Positions 41,437 to 51,094 of a stretch of DNA of 64,000 bases are shown here, piece by piece. Under the pieces are notes generated by a model, which saw only the letters and a program-made list of their open reading frames with translations, made no database searches and had not been told where the DNA came from. Positions within the stretch are counted from its first letter, which is position 1; every line of letters begins with the position of its first letter. This DNA comes from Saccharopolyspora gloriosae (lineage in GTDB: Bacteria > Actinomycetota > Actinomycetes > Mycobacteriales > Pseudonocardiaceae): NCBI RefSeq assembly GCF_014203325.1, contig NZ_JACHIV010000001.1, positions 1,179,501 to 1,243,500 on the forward strand, written 5' to 3'. A program made the translations under genes and the position numbers.

Positions 41437-42182
41437 CGGGGTGCTCCGGGTCCGCCGGGTGGGTCGAACCGGTACCCGACGCCCCACACGGTCACCAGCG
41501 CGGTGGGACGCGCGGGATCGTCCTCGATCTTGGACCGCAACCGCCGCACGTGCACGGTGACCGTGGAGGCGTCGCCGAAGTCGTAGGACCACACCTCGCG
41601 CAGCAGTTCGTCCCGGCGGAACACCCGTCCGGGGTTGTCCAGCAGGAAGACCAGGAGCTCGAACTCCTTGTTCGTCATCGTCAGCTTCTGCCCGCCCTTG
41701 CTGACCACGCGCGCGGCCCGATCCACCTCCAGGTCGCCCACCCGCACCACCTCGTTGGCCGGGGCGAGCGGCGTCGTGGTGGTCCGGCGCAGCACGGCCT
41801 GCACCCGCATCACCAGCTCGCGCGGGCTGAACGGCTTGGTCAGGTAGTCGTCGGCGCCGGCTCCCAGCCCGCGCAGCCGGTCGTTCTCGGCGCCCAGCGA
41901 GGTGAGCATGATCACCGGAACCTGGCTGCGGGTGCGCAGCTGCTGCAAGACCTCGATGCCGTTCAAGCCGGGCAACATCACGTCGAGGATCACGAGGTCG
42001 GGTGCCATCTGGTGGGCCAGTTGCAGGCCGACCGCACCGTCCGAGACGACCACCGGGCTGTATCCCGCCCGTTGCAGGTAGTCGGAGATCACCTGGGCCA
42101 CCGCGTGATCGTCCTCCACGACCAGCACGCGCAGCTGCCCAGCGCGTGAGCCGCCGTCCGTCGTCTGGCCCGGCTGCGTCAT
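41433..42182 (-). CDS. OmpR/PhoB-family response regulator
   Basis: 249 residues. The receiver domain contains VEDD near residue 23, the phospho-acceptor Asp in DLVILDVMLP, the conserved Thr/Ser region MLTSLG and Lys in YLTKPFSP. The C-terminal winged helix has TNKEFELLVFLLDNPGRVFRRDELLREVW and TVTVHVRRLRSKIE. It is co-transcribed with the kinase through a 4-base overlap. Target genes cannot be told from the sequence. Confidence 0.93.
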   Translation of the reverse strand: MTQPGQTTDGGSRAGQLRVLVVEDDHAVAQVISDYLQRAGYSPVVVSDGAVGLQLAHQMAPDLVILDVMLPGLNGIEVLQQLRTRSQVPVIMLTSLGAENDRLRGLGAGADDYLTKPFSPRELVMRVQAVLRRTTTTPLAPANEVVRVGDLEVDRAARVVSKGGQKLTMTNKEFELLVFLLDNPGRVFRRDELLREVWSYDFGDASTVTVHVRRLRSKIEDDPARPTALVTVWGVGYRFDPPGGPGAPR

Positions 42183-42705
42183 CTACCAACCTGTTCTCGA
42201 TCTTGAACTCGCCGCGCGGTTCGTCGTCGCATCAAGGCGTGCACGACACGGCGATCGAGCCACTGCATTGCGCAGATCTTCCCCCCATGGTGTTCCCCCG
42301 CGCTGACCGGGTGGCGGCTGCGGAGGTCGCCGCCGGGACGATCGGGCCTGGTGGTGCCGGTGTGGTGCGACGTCGGGCGGGACTCGGCAATCCTCGCCCT
42401 GACGAGCCCTTCACCAGGAACGAGGGCGGCGCGAGACCTTCCTGCGAGCCCCTCGGGCGCGGGCTTGGCGCTGGTCGGTGACCGAGGCTTTCTCGGTCAG
42501 GTAACAGCAACGGGTAGCTGGTTCTGCCCCGGCCTCGCCCACCGTCCGGTGACGGCCGGACCGGTGCACCGAGTCCGCCCCGAGCGGCGTGCGAGGGCGC
42601 CGAAACGTGGTCTGCTCGCCTGACCGGGGTGGGTGACGTGGTGTCATGTCCGCCGGTGACCTCGCGCCACTGCACGCGCGGTGACCGGCGGGATGCAATG
42701 GGCGC
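42183..42705. other. Intergenic region between divergent genes
   Basis: About 520 bases separating the regulator gene (leftward) from the SpoIIM-like gene (rightward). No ORF with protein-like composition, RNA gene or strong hairpin was recognised. It should contain both promoters. Confidence 0.45.
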
Positions 42706-43368
42706 ATGACATTCGAGCCGACTCGCGTCGATCAATCCGCGCACGTCTCGTTCTGGCGGCGGCCGTTCCGGCTCGTCCGCGAGAACGTGCGCGCCTATCT
42801 CCTCATCAACGCGGCCGCTTACGGCCTGTTCGCCGTCGGGTTCGTGCTCGGGCTCGCCTTCCCGGAGCTCCAGGTCGCGCGGTCGGCGTCGCTGGAGGAG
42901 GACGGCACCGGTGAGCTGGTGCGCTGGCTGGTGAACACTCCGCCGCTGTTCGCGCTCACGATCCTCGGGGTCAACCTGTTCCGGCTGAGCCTGCTGACCA
43001 TCGTGGTGCCGTCCCTCGTCGTGCCCTTCGCCGGGCTCGCGTTCTTCGGCTACTGGGCGGTCGAAACCGGCATCACGATCGTTCCGGTCTCCGCGCAGGG
43101 GTGGGTGGCGCTCATCCCGCACTCGCTGACCGTCGTCATCGAGCTCCAGGCCTACATCCTGTTCCTGCTCGGCGCGTACCTGCTGGGCAGGCACTGGCTG
43201 TTCCCCCGCGCCGTGGGCGCGACGAACCGGCGCCAGGGCTATGTCCGGGGCCTGCGGCGGATCGGCTTGCTGGCGTTGCCCGCGCTGGTGCTGCTCGTCG
43301 TCGGCGCGGTGTGGGAGGCGTACTCGCTGCGGTACCTCGTGCACCCGCTCGGCCAGTTGCTGCTGTGA
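42706..43368 (+). CDS. SpoIIM-like (DUF95) integral membrane protein
   Basis: 220 residues with about five membrane segments: YLLINAAAYGLFAVGFVLGLAF, PPLFALTILGVNLFRLSLLTIVV, PFAGLAFFGYWAVETG, LTVVIELQAYILFLLGAYLLG and LLALPALVLLVVGAVWEAY. The order and the E/Q-containing helix (VIELQAY) match the stage II sporulation protein M/DUF95 family, whose non-sporulation members have no defined function. No clear RBS precedes the ATG, so a leaderless message is possible. Confidence 0.65.
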   Translation: MTFEPTRVDQSAHVSFWRRPFRLVRENVRAYLLINAAAYGLFAVGFVLGLAFPELQVARSASLEEDGTGELVRWLVNTPPLFALTILGVNLFRLSLLTIVVPSLVVPFAGLAFFGYWAVETGITIVPVSAQGWVALIPHSLTVVIELQAYILFLLGAYLLGRHWLFPRAVGATNRRQGYVRGLRRIGLLALPALVLLVVGAVWEAYSLRYLVHPLGQLLL

Positions 43369-43404
43369 TCCGTTCCCGGACGCTCACCGGTTAACCTCGA
43401 CCGC

Positions 43405-43830
43405 ATGGGTGATCAGTGCTTGTTCTGCGGGATCGTGACCGGTGACGTGCCGAGCGTGCAGGTGGCGGAGGACGCGACGACGTTCGCGTTCATGGACATC
43501 AACCCGGCCTCCGACGGCCACCTGCTGGTCGTTCCGAAGCGGCACAGCAAGGACCTGTTCGAGATCTCGGCCGAGGACCTGGCCGCCGTCACGCTGGCCG
43601 CGCAGCGCGTCGCGAAGGCGGCGGTCCGGGAGCTCGGTGCCGACGGGGTGAACCTGCTCAACTGCTGCGGGGCCGACGCCTGGCAGTCGGTGTTCCACTT
43701 CCACCTGCACGTGATCCCCCGGTACACCGACAAGTCCAAGGACCGGCTGACGCTGCCCTGGTCGCCCGTGCCGGGCGATGTGAACACGATCGCCGAGCTG
43801 GGCGGCCGACTCGGCAAAGCCCTGGGGTGA
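43405..43830 (+). CDS. HIT family nucleotide hydrolase/transferase
   Basis: 141 residues, full length for the family. CLFCGIV at the N-terminus and the histidine triad HFHLHVIPRY near residue 96 are diagnostic of Fhit/HINT-type enzymes that cleave nucleoside phosphoramidates or dinucleotides. TTAACCT about 13 bases before the ATG could be the -10 of a near-leaderless promoter. An 8-bp GC hairpin (43852-43859/43868-43875) follows the stop and may terminate transcription. Confidence 0.93.
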   Translation: MGDQCLFCGIVTGDVPSVQVAEDATTFAFMDINPASDGHLLVVPKRHSKDLFEISAEDLAAVTLAAQRVAKAAVRELGADGVNLLNCCGADAWQSVFHFHLHVIPRYTDKSKDRLTLPWSPVPGDVNTIAELGGRLGKALG

Positions 43831-44013
43831 CCTGGAAATCGCTCGGAGCGACCGCTCCCGGGCCGGTGGGAGCGGACAGGGGCGACCGTTCAGGTCTGTC
43901 CGATGTGGATGGACTCGGGCGCGGCACCCTCCAAGGGGCTTTCCGGCTCGGCTCCCGTCCGGACTGACCGGGGGTTTCTGTCCTGGTCGGTCAAGAACGC
44001 GTACCATCGCGGT

Positions 44014-44601
44014 GTGCCACGGCCGCGGGAGTTCGACGAGGATCGCGTCGTCGAGGCGATTCGCCAGGAGTTCTGGGACAAGGGCTACGCGGCGACGTCG
44101 GTCGACGACCTCATGCGCGTCAGCGGGCTGGGCAAGGGCAGCTTGTACGGAGCCTTCGGCGACAAGCGCGCCTTGTTCCTGCGGGTGCTGCGCGAGTACA
44201 ACGACGCCAACGTGCGGACGCTCCAGGAGCGGTCGGCGTCCGCGTCGCGGGGCGTCGACTTCGTGCGCGAGTTCGTGCGCGGTCCGAGCTGCGACTCCAC
44301 CGGGACGTCCGCCCAGCGCGGATGCCTGCTGGCCAACAGCACGGCCGAACTGGCGATGAGCATGCCGGACGTCGCGGCCGAAGCCCGGCGCAGCTACGAC
44401 GCGACCGCCGCAGTGCTGGCGGAGGCGATCGAGCGGGCCCAGCGCGAAGGCGATGTGGATCCCGGCGCGGACGCCGGGCCGGTCGCCTACGCGGTCCTCG
44501 CCGCCCAGCTCGGCGTGGTCGCGCTCGGGCGGACCGGTATGGGCGTCGACGTGCTCGCCTCCGTGGCCGAGTCCGCCCTGGGGCGGTTGCTGCCCGCGTA
44601 G
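44014..44601 (+). CDS. TetR/AcrR family repressor
   Basis: 195 residues from GTG 44014 (PRPREFDEDRVVEAI). The frame continues upstream, but the protein-like part begins here. The N-terminal HTH reads TSVDDLMRVSGLGKGSLYGAFGDKRALFLRVL, with the conserved Tyr/Phe of TetR recognition helices. The C-terminus (GCLLANSTAEL, then LAAQLGVVALGRTG) is of the TetR_C_16/AcrR kind. TACCAT 7 bases before the start suggests a leaderless message. It is convergent with the SDR gene; similar GGTC-containing sites upstream of both genes hint that it regulates both. Confidence 0.88.
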   Translation: MPRPREFDEDRVVEAIRQEFWDKGYAATSVDDLMRVSGLGKGSLYGAFGDKRALFLRVLREYNDANVRTLQERSASASRGVDFVREFVRGPSCDSTGTSAQRGCLLANSTAELAMSMPDVAAEARRSYDATAAVLAEAIERAQREGDVDPGADAGPVAYAVLAAQLGVVALGRTGMGVDVLASVAESALGRLLPA

Positions 44602-44760
44602 CGGGCGGGTTGCTCCGGCGAATTCCGGCTCTGCGCCTGGAGAATCTCCGCCGTGAGTCGCCGCTCGCGCGCCTCGCTGGGCCGAGCGTCGGTGACCGGC
44701 GTGGACGGCCGGTGCTTCGAGCCCGGTGCTCCGGCCCGATCTTCGGGGATCGAAGGCGTG

Positions 44761-44795
44761 GGCCGTCGCGCGAGGGTGAACCTCGCGCGACGGCC
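44761..44795. terminator. Bidirectional hairpin between TetR and SDR genes
   Basis: A perfect 15-bp stem (GGCCGTCGCGCGAGG and its complement) with a 5-base loop lies between two convergent genes. There is no U-tract, which is usual for high-GC actinobacterial terminators. Confidence 0.75.
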
Positions 44796-44806
44796 CGGCC
44801 CGGGCG

Positions 44807-45541
44807 TCAGACCTGCGCGACACCGCCGTCGGCGGCGAGCTCGGAGCCGTTGACGTAGCTCGACGCATCGGAGGCCAGGAAGACGGCTGCCGCGGCGATC
44901 TCCGCCGGTTCGCCGTGCCGGCCCAGCGGGATGATCCCCTTCGCCTGGTCGCGGGTGTCCGCGTCGACGAGGTCGAGCAGGCCCGGCGTGGGGACCATGC
45001 CCGGCGCGAGCACGTTGACCCGGAAGCCGTACCGGCGCGAGCTGTGGGCCCAGCCGCGGGCCAGGTTGCGCACCGCGGCCTTCGTCGCGCCGTAGACCTC
45101 GAGGCCGCTCTGCGGGCGGGTCGCGGCGGACGAGCCGGTCAGGATGATCGACGCGCCAGGCCGCAGCAGCGGCAACGCCTTCTGGACGGTGAAGATCGTT
45201 CCCTTGACGTTGGTGGCGAACAGGGCGTCGACCTGTTCCTCGGTGACCTCGCCGAACGCGGCCTCGATGCCGATGCCGGCGTTGGCGACCACGACGTCCA
45301 CGTGTCCGGCCTGCTCGCGAACGGTCTCGTAGAGCGCGTCGAGGTCGGCGGGCACGGCCGAGTCGCAGACCACGGCGGTCACCTTCTCGCCGAGCTCGGC
45401 GATCGCCGCGTCGAGCGCTTCCTTGCGGCGGCCGGTGATGAACACCCGCGCGCCTTCGTCGCGGTACGCCCGCGCGATCGCGAGCCCGATGCCGCTGCTG
45501 CCGCCGGTGACCACGGCGACCTTGTCCGTCAGGACGGCCAC
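44807..45541 (-). CDS. SDR family NAD(P)-dependent oxidoreductase
   Basis: 244 residues from GTG 45541, preferred because AGGGAGG lies 8 bases upstream; the frame opens at 45550. Cofactor motif TGGSSGIG, NAG motif VVANAGIG, catalytic Ser in ILTGSSAATRP and Tyr-x3-Lys in YGATKAAV are all intact: a classical SDR with Rossmann fold, terminating SYVNGSELAADGGVAQV. The substrate cannot be told. It is convergent with a TetR gene and divergent from the aromatic-acid operon. Confidence 0.9.
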   Translation of the reverse strand: MAVLTDKVAVVTGGSSGIGLAIARAYRDEGARVFITGRRKEALDAAIAELGEKVTAVVCDSAVPADLDALYETVREQAGHVDVVVANAGIGIEAAFGEVTEEQVDALFATNVKGTIFTVQKALPLLRPGASIILTGSSAATRPQSGLEVYGATKAAVRNLARGWAHSSRRYGFRVNVLAPGMVPTPGLLDLVDADTRDQAKGIIPLGRHGEPAEIAAAAVFLASDASSYVNGSELAADGGVAQV

Positions 45542-45595
45542 GCCGCCCACCTCCCTCAGTTATGGACCGTTACGTCCACAACTCTGCCCGAACTG

Positions 45596-45607
45596 GACCG
45601 ATCGGTC
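45596..45607. promoter_or_regulatory. Candidate TetR operator upstream of the SDR gene
   Basis: A perfect 12-bp palindrome, GACCGATCGGTC, 55 bases before the SDR start. A related GGTCGGTCAAGAA sits at 43985-43997, just upstream of the TetR gene. The shared half-site CGGTCAA(N)AA supports a common regulator; this is inference. Confidence 0.4.
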
Positions 45608-45692
45608 AACAAAGGTGACGGGAGTCGTGCTGACATGCGATTCGTCGAGGTGGCACTTCGGGGCGGGGCTGGTGAAAAATTTTGGCGGAAGG

Positions 45693-45704
45693 ATTGTTAA
45701 CAAT
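45693..45704. promoter_or_regulatory. Candidate GntR/FCD operator of the aromatic-acid operon
   Basis: The perfect palindrome ATTGTTAACAAT lies 70 bases before the first gene of the operon. Ten of twelve positions match a site in front of the GntR gene at 51386-51397. The spacing and ATTGT..ACAAT form are typical of FadR/VanR-like FCD regulators. Confidence 0.65.
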
Positions 45705-45774
45705 TGTGTTCGTCGTTTAGGTTACCGAGCAGGCCGGCGAGGGACGCCGCGCCGGGAGGACTTGGAGGGGTGCC

Positions 45775-46956
45775 ATGCCCGTCGACGTCGACGGTGTCGC
45801 CGCGCGGTCGCGCCGCCGGGGTGCGCAGACCGCGGTCCCGTGCCTGTTCATGCGGGGCGGCACCTCGCGGGGGCCGTTCTTCGACGAGCGAGCGCTGCCC
45901 GCCGACGTCGCGACCCGCGATGCGGTGCTGCTCGCCGCGCTCGGATCTCCCGACGAGCGGCAGATCGACGGGGTCGGGGGAGCGCACCCGCTGACGAGCA
46001 AGATCGGGATCGTGCGGCCGGGCACCGGCTCCGGGGTCGACGTGGAATGGACGTTCGGGCAGGTCCAGCCGGACGGGGACACCGTGGACGTGACGGCGAA
46101 CTGCGGGAACATGCTCGCCGCCGTGCTGCCGTTCGCCGTCGAGACCGGCATGGTGGCCCCGGCCGGTGATCGCACCACCGCCCGCGTGCTGACCCGCAAC
46201 ACCGGCATGGTCGCCGAGATCACGATCCGCACGCCCGCCGGTCCGGACGGGACGAGGCACGTCGAGTACGCGGGTGACGCGCGCATCGACGGCGTCCCCG
46301 GCAGCGCCGCGCCGATCGAGATCGGGTTCCTCGACACCGCCGGTTCGGTGGCGGGTTCCCTGCTGCCGACGGGGAACGCCCGCGACACCGTCGAGGTCCC
46401 CGGCGTCGGCCCGGTGGACGTGACGCTGATCGACAACGGGCAGCCGCTGGTGATCGTCGCGGCCGAGCGGCTCAGCGCCACCGGCTACGAGGAACCCGCC
46501 GAGATCGACGGCGACGACGCGCTCAAGGCGAAGGTGGAGGCCCTGCGCCTGGTCTGCGGGCACGCCATGGGGCTCGGTGACGTCGCGGCGAAGAACTACC
46601 CGAAGATGACGCTGGTGGCGCCGCCGCGGCACGGCGGCAGCGTGTCCACCCGGAGCCTCATCCCGCGGGTCGCGCACCGGTCCATCGGAGTGCTGGCGGC
46701 GGTCACGGCCGCGACGGCCTGCGTGCTGGAGGGCAGCGTCGCCCACGACGTCGCGAGCGGCGCGACAGGGACCGAACCGGTCGTGTCGGTGGAGCACCCG
46801 TCCGGCGAGTTCAGCGTCACCCTCGTGCTCGATCCCGCCGATCCGCAGCGGGTCGTGCGCTCGGCGCTGCTGCGCACCGCGCGCCTGCTGATGTCCGGCG
46901 ACGTGCTCGTCCCGTCGTCCGTCTGGAACCCCGCCGCGAAGGAGCGCTCCGCGTGA
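45775..46956 (+). CDS. galD: 4-oxalomesaconate tautomerase (PrpF/GalD family)
   Basis: 393 residues of the PrpF isomerase family. The N-terminus [22 protein letters not shown] with RGGTS, the segment [17 protein letters not shown] containing the active-site Cys, and [10 protein letters not shown] fit GalD/LigU-type tautomerases that interconvert keto and enol 4-oxalomesaconate. It is the first gene of a five-gene operon whose next members are the hydratase, aldolase and PDC hydrolase, which strengthens the assignment over a 2-methylaconitate isomerase. RBS GGAGGGG is 6 bases before the ATG. The stop overlaps the next start as GTGA. Confidence 0.8.
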   Translation: MPVDVDGVAARSRRRGAQTAVPCLFMRGGTSRGPFFDERALPADVATRDAVLLAALGSPDERQIDGVGGAHPLTSKIGIVRPGTGSGVDVEWTFGQVQPDGDTVDVTANCGNMLAAVLPFAVETGMVAPAGDRTTARVLTRNTGMVAEITIRTPAGPDGTRHVEYAGDARIDGVPGSAAPIEIGFLDTAGSVAGSLLPTGNARDTVEVPGVGPVDVTLIDNGQPLVIVAAERLSATGYEEPAEIDGDDALKAKVEALRLVCGHAMGLGDVAAKNYPKMTLVAPPRHGGSVSTRSLIPRVAHRSIGVLAAVTAATACVLEGSVAHDVASGATGTEPVVSVEHPSGEFSVTLVLDPADPQRVVRSALLRTARLLMSGDVLVPSSVWNPAAKERSA

Positions 46957-47978
46957 TCATCGACGTCCACGGCCACTACACCACCGCCCCGGAGCCGCTC
47001 GGCCGCTGGCGGGACGCGCAGGTCGCCGGGCTGACCGATCCGTCGCGGCGGCCCGATCCGGCCGGGCCGGTCATCAGCGACGACGAGATCCGCGAGTCGG
47101 TGCAGGCCCACCAGCTGCGGCAGATGGACGAGCGCGGCATCGACGTCACCGTGTTCTCGCCGCGAGCGTCGTTCATGGCCCACCACATCGGGGACTTCGC
47201 GATCTCGTCGGCTTGGGCGCGGATCTGCAACGACCTCTGCCACCGGGTCGCGGAGCTCTACCCGGAGCGGTTCGCGTTCGGGGCGATGCTCCCGCAGTCG
47301 CCGGGAGCGGATCCGGCCACCACCGTTGCCGAGCTGGAACGGGTGGTGCGGGAGCTGGGCGCGGTCGCGGTGAACATCAACCCCGACCCCTCCGGCGGGC
47401 ACTGGACCTCGCCGCCGTTGACCGACCGGCACTGGTACCCGGTGTGGGAGAAGCTCGTCGAGCTCGACGTCCCCGCCATGGTGCACGTCTCCACCAGCTG
47501 CAATCCGGCCTTCCACACCACGGGTGCGCACTACCTCAACGCCGACACGACGGCGTTCATGCAGCTGCTGCAGGGCGACCTGTTCGCCGACTTCCCCGGG
47601 CTGCGGCTGGTGATTCCGCACGGGGGCGGCGGGGTTCCCTACCACTGGGGCCGTTTCCGCGGCCTGGCGCAGGCGCTGGGCAAGCCGGAGCCGGAGGAAT
47701 CGTTGCTGGGCAACGTCTTCTTCGACACCTGCGTCTACCACCAGCCGGGCATCGACCTGCTGCTCGACGTGATCCCGCACGAGTCCGTGCTGTTCGCCTC
47801 GGAGATGGTCGGCGCGGTGCGCGGCATCGATCCGCGCACCGGGCACCACTTCGACGACACCCGCCGGTACGTCGAGAACGCCGGGCTCACCGCCGAATCC
47901 CTCGCGGCCGTCGAGGAGCGCAACGCGCGACGCGTCTACCCGCGCCTGGACGCGCGGCTGACCGCTCAGGGCCGCTGA
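46953..47978 (+). CDS. ligJ: 4-oxalomesaconate hydratase (LigJ-like amidohydrolase)
   Basis: 341 residues, amidohydrolase-2 fold. The metal-binding [10 protein letters not shown] opens the protein, and [17 protein letters not shown] and [15 protein letters not shown] follow at the positions expected for LigJ/KDG-type hydratases. The reaction adds water to 4-oxalomesaconate to give 4-carboxy-4-hydroxy-2-oxoadipate. It is translationally coupled to galD by a 4-base overlap. Confidence 0.82.
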   Translation: MIIDVHGHYTTAPEPLGRWRDAQVAGLTDPSRRPDPAGPVISDDEIRESVQAHQLRQMDERGIDVTVFSPRASFMAHHIGDFAISSAWARICNDLCHRVAELYPERFAFGAMLPQSPGADPATTVAELERVVRELGAVAVNINPDPSGGHWTSPPLTDRHWYPVWEKLVELDVPAMVHVSTSCNPAFHTTGAHYLNADTTAFMQLLQGDLFADFPGLRLVIPHGGGGVPYHWGRFRGLAQALGKPEPEESLLGNVFFDTCVYHQPGIDLLLDVIPHESVLFASEMVGAVRGIDPRTGHHFDDTRRYVENAGLTAESLAAVEERNARRVYPRLDARLTAQGR

Positions 47979-48010
47979 ACCACCACCCCGTTCGGAGAGG
48001 AGTCCGCACC

Positions 48011-48694
48011 GTGCGCGAACTCGGAGTCGTCCACCAGCAGATCGAGCGTGCCGATCGGGCCGCCGTCGAAGCCCTGTCGCGGTTCGGCGTGGCCACCGTG
48101 CACGAGGCCCTGGGCAGGGTCGGCTTGATGCGGCCCTACATCCGGCCCGTCTACGAAGGCGCGAAGGTCTGCGGCACGGCCGTCACCGTGCTGCTGCAGC
48201 CGGGGGACAACTGGATGCTGCACGTCGCCGCCGAGCAGGTCCAGGACGGCGACGTCGTCGTGGCCGGGTGCACGACGGAATCCGAGGACGGCTTCTTCGG
48301 CGAACTGCTCGCCACCTCGTTGCGCGCTCGTGGCGCGCGAGGGCTCGTCATCGACGGCGGCTGCCGCGACGTCGACGAGCTGCGCGCGATGGACTTCCCG
48401 GTGTTCTCCCGCGCCATCAACGCGAAGGGCACCGTCAAGGCCACGCTGGGTTCGGTCAACGTGCCCGTCGCGGTCGCCAACGCGCTGGTCGAGCCGGGCG
48501 ATGTCATCGTCGCCGACACCGACGGCGTCGTCGTGGTGCCCGCGGCCAGAGCAGACGACGTGGCGGAGGCCGCCGAGCGGCGCGAGGCGGGGGAGGCGGG
48601 CAAGCGCGCGCGGTTCCAGGACGGCGAGCTCGGCCTGGACCTCTACGGCATGCGCCCGAAGCTCGACGCCCTGGGGCTGACCTACCTCGACTGA
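48011..48694 (+). CDS. ligK: 4-carboxy-4-hydroxy-2-oxoadipate aldolase/oxaloacetate decarboxylase
   Basis: 227 residues from GTG 48011, with GAGAGGAG upstream. RraA-like/HMG-CHA aldolase fold: [31 protein letters not shown] and the metal/substrate motif [14 protein letters not shown], with Arg-Asp of the G-x20-R-D signature. It cleaves CHA to pyruvate and oxaloacetate, the last step of the 4,5-cleavage pathway. It lies 32 bases after ligJ. RraA homologues share the fold, but the operon context decides for LigK/GalC. Confidence 0.85.
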   Translation: MRELGVVHQQIERADRAAVEALSRFGVATVHEALGRVGLMRPYIRPVYEGAKVCGTAVTVLLQPGDNWMLHVAAEQVQDGDVVVAGCTTESEDGFFGELLATSLRARGARGLVIDGGCRDVDELRAMDFPVFSRAINAKGTVKATLGSVNVPVAVANALVEPGDVIVADTDGVVVVPAARADDVAEAAERREAGEAGKRARFQDGELGLDLYGMRPKLDALGLTYLD

Positions 48695-48738
48695 CGGCTG
48701 CTCGCCGCACGCATGCCGACCGGCAGGAGGAAGACCCG

Positions 48739-49659
48739 ATGAGCCCCACGCCCCCCGTGACCCCCGGATGGTTGCCCTGGCACCCGGATCCGAGCCGTCC
48801 CGCGTTCGTCCCGCCCGCGGGATCCGTGGACGCCCACTGCCACGTCTTCGGTCCCGCCGCCCGCTTCCCGTTCGCCCCGGAACGCAAGTACACGCCCGTG
48901 GACGGCGGCAAGGAGCAGTTGTTCGCGCTCCGCGACCACTTGGGCCTGTCCCGCAACGTCATCGTGCAGGCGACCTGCCACGGCAAGGACAACAGCGCCC
49001 TGGTGGACGCGTTGCGGGCGGCGGGCGGCCGGGCCCGCGGCGTGGCCACCGTGGACGCCGACGTGACGCCCGGAGAACTGGAGCGCCTGCACGCCGCGGG
49101 GGTGCGCGGCGTGCGGTTCAACTTCGTCAAGCGGCTGGTCGACGCGGCGCCGACGCGGGCGTTGCGGACCATCGCCGAGAAGATCGCGCCGCTGGGCTGG
49201 CACGTCGTCCTCTACTTCGAGGCCGAGGACCTGCCCGCGCACGAGGAGTTCTTCCTGTCGCTGCCCGTGCCGATCGTGGTGGACCACCTGGGACGCCCCG
49301 ACGTCTCGAAGGACCCCGAGGGCCCGGAGTTCACCGGATTCCTCGACTTCGCCGCCCGCAGCGGCGCGTGGGTCAAGGTCTCCTGCCCCGAACGCCTGTC
49401 GCGGACGGGCCCGCCCGCCCTCGACGGCGAGCGCCACGCCTACGCCGACGTCGTCCCGTTCGCGCGCCGGGTCGTGGCGGCGTTCCCCGACCGGGTCCTG
49501 TGGGGCACCGACTGGCCGCACCCGAACCTGACCGGCCACATGCCCGACGACGGGCTGCTCCTGGACCACGTCCCCCGGATCGCGGTCACCGCCGAGCAGC
49601 GGCAGGCGCTGCTCGTGGACAACCCGATGCGCCTGTACTGGCCGGACGAAACGGCCTGA
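48739..49659 (+). CDS. ligI: 2-pyrone-4,6-dicarboxylate hydrolase (LigI-like)
   Basis: 306 residues. ATG 48739 has AGGAGG 8 bases upstream. GSVDAHCHVFGPAARFPFAPERKYTP is characteristic of LigI; GVRFNFVKRLVD, VVDHLGRPD and VLWGTDWPHPN complete the amidohydrolase active site. LigI lactonase opens PDC to oxalomesaconate, the substrate of the first two enzymes of the operon. It is a metal-independent branch of the superfamily. Confidence 0.88.
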   Translation: MSPTPPVTPGWLPWHPDPSRPAFVPPAGSVDAHCHVFGPAARFPFAPERKYTPVDGGKEQLFALRDHLGLSRNVIVQATCHGKDNSALVDALRAAGGRARGVATVDADVTPGELERLHAAGVRGVRFNFVKRLVDAAPTRALRTIAEKIAPLGWHVVLYFEAEDLPAHEEFFLSLPVPIVVDHLGRPDVSKDPEGPEFTGFLDFAARSGAWVKVSCPERLSRTGPPALDGERHAYADVVPFARRVVAAFPDRVLWGTDWPHPNLTGHMPDDGLLLDHVPRIAVTAEQRQALLVDNPMRLYWPDETA

Positions 49660-49708
49660 GCCGCACCACAGCGACAGCCGGGCAACGACGCCCCGCGAGG
49701 AGACCGCA

Positions 49709-51094
49709 ATGCAGCACTCCGCCCATCCGGCCGACCGGGCCACCAACGCGGCCAACCGGCTCGACCGGTTGCCGATCTCCAGGTTCCACAAGACCACGAT
49801 GGTCGCGCTGGCGTTCGCGTACTTCTTCGAGTTCGCCGACATCAACACCTTCGCCATCACCGCGCCCAAGGTGCGCGAGCTGTGGGGCTCCGACGTCAGC
49901 CACATCGCCTACGTGACGTCGCTGTCGTTCGTTGGCATGTTCATCGGCTCCGTCGTGGCCGGTGGGATGGCCGACCGGCTCGGCCGGAAGCGGACCTTGA
50001 CGCTGACCACGACGTGGTTCTCCGTGTGGTCGTTGGCGACGGTCTTCGCCTGGGACATGCCGTCGATGGGGGTGTTCCGCATCCTCACCAGCGCCGGGCT
50101 GTCGGCGATGACCGTGGTCGCGGTCGTCTACATCAACGAGTTCTACCCGCGCGCCAAGCGCGGCAAGTTCCAGGCGTACGTGATCATGATCGGCATCTGC
50201 GGCACGCCCGTCACGAACCTCATCGCCTCGTTCGTGGTGCCGATGGGGGAGCAGACCTGGCGCCTGGTCTACCTGTGGGGCGCCATGGGCGTGTTCTTCC
50301 TGCTGTTCCTGCGCAAGCTCGTCGAATCCCCGCAGTGGCTGGAAACCCGGGGCCGCCACGACGAGGCGGACGTGATCCTGCGGGACCTCGAAGGCAGGGC
50401 CGCGGCCGAGCACGGTGAACTGCCCGTCGCCGAGGCGCCGATCGCCACGACCGCGACGAAGCCCGGTCTCGGCATGCTCAAGGACCGGAAGTTCCTGCTG
50501 CCGACGCTCCTGCTGTCGGTGCTGTGGATCACCCAGACCATCGGCTTCTTCGGCTTCTCCTCCTGGGCGCCCACGCTGCTGGCCGCCGAGGGCGTCAGCG
50601 TGGAGGACTCCATCTTCTTCGTCGCGCTGACCACCGTCGGAGCGCCGCTGGGCTCGTTCTTGGCGGCGCAGGTCACCGACCGCTTCGAGCGCAAGTGGTG
50701 CCTGGTGGTGTTCGGCCTGGTCATCGCGGTGTCCGGGCTGCTCTACGGGCTGACCTTCGTGCCCGCGCTGGTCGTGGTCTTCGGCTTCACGGTCAACCTG
50801 TTCGAACGCGGCTACACCTCGCTGGCCTACGCCTACTCGCCGGAGCTCTACGACACCCGGGGCCGCTCGCTGGGCACCTCGATCTCCTACGGCGTCGGCC
50901 GCCTGTCCAACGCCATCGGGCCGCTGATCATCGCCGGCCTCTACAGCGGCCACGGGTACCGGACCGTCTTCTACTTCATCGCCGGGACCTGGGTCGTGGG
51001 TGCGCTCGCGCTGGCGCTGTTCGGCCCGGCGACCCGCAAGATCCGGATGCGGGCCGAGGCGGAACGCGAACCCGCCGCCCCCGAATCCGCCTGA
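49709..51094 (+). CDS. MFS transporter, aromatic acid or PDC importer
   Basis: 461 residues, 12 membrane segments with the signature GGMADRLGRKRTLT between helices 2 and 3 and VTDRFERKW in the second half. RGRSLGTSISYGVGRLSNAIGP is of the aromatic acid:H+ symporter/sugar-porter type. It is the last gene of the operon, 49 bases after ligI. Co-occurrence with LigI suggests import of 2-pyrone-4,6-dicarboxylate, gallate or a related acid; which one cannot be read from sequence. Confidence 0.82.
   Translation: MQHSAHPADRATNAANRLDRLPISRFHKTTMVALAFAYFFEFADINTFAITAPKVRELWGSDVSHIAYVTSLSFVGMFIGSVVAGGMADRLGRKRTLTLTTTWFSVWSLATVFAWDMPSMGVFRILTSAGLSAMTVVAVVYINEFYPRAKRGKFQAYVIMIGICGTPVTNLIASFVVPMGEQTWRLVYLWGAMGVFFLLFLRKLVESPQWLETRGRHDEADVILRDLEGRAAAEHGELPVAEAPIATTATKPGLGMLKDRKFLLPTLLLSVLWITQTIGFFGFSSWAPTLLAAEGVSVEDSIFFVALTTVGAPLGSFLAAQVTDRFERKWCLVVFGLVIAVSGLLYGLTFVPALVVVFGFTVNLFERGYTSLAYAYSPELYDTRGRSLGTSISYGVGRLSNAIGPLIIAGLYSGHGYRTVFYFIAGTWVVGALALALFGPATRKIRMRAEAEREPAAPESA

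Noticed and set aside
42232..43344. Minus-strand frame of 370 codons across 42.2-43.3 kb
   Set aside because: It lies opposite the SpoIIM-like membrane protein, whose hydrophobic segments are coherent. The antisense translation is low complexity.
43903..44013. N-terminal extension of the TetR protein from ATG 43903
   Set aside because: The extra 37 residues lack family similarity. GTG 44014 gives the standard TetR length and lies just after a -10-like TACCAT.
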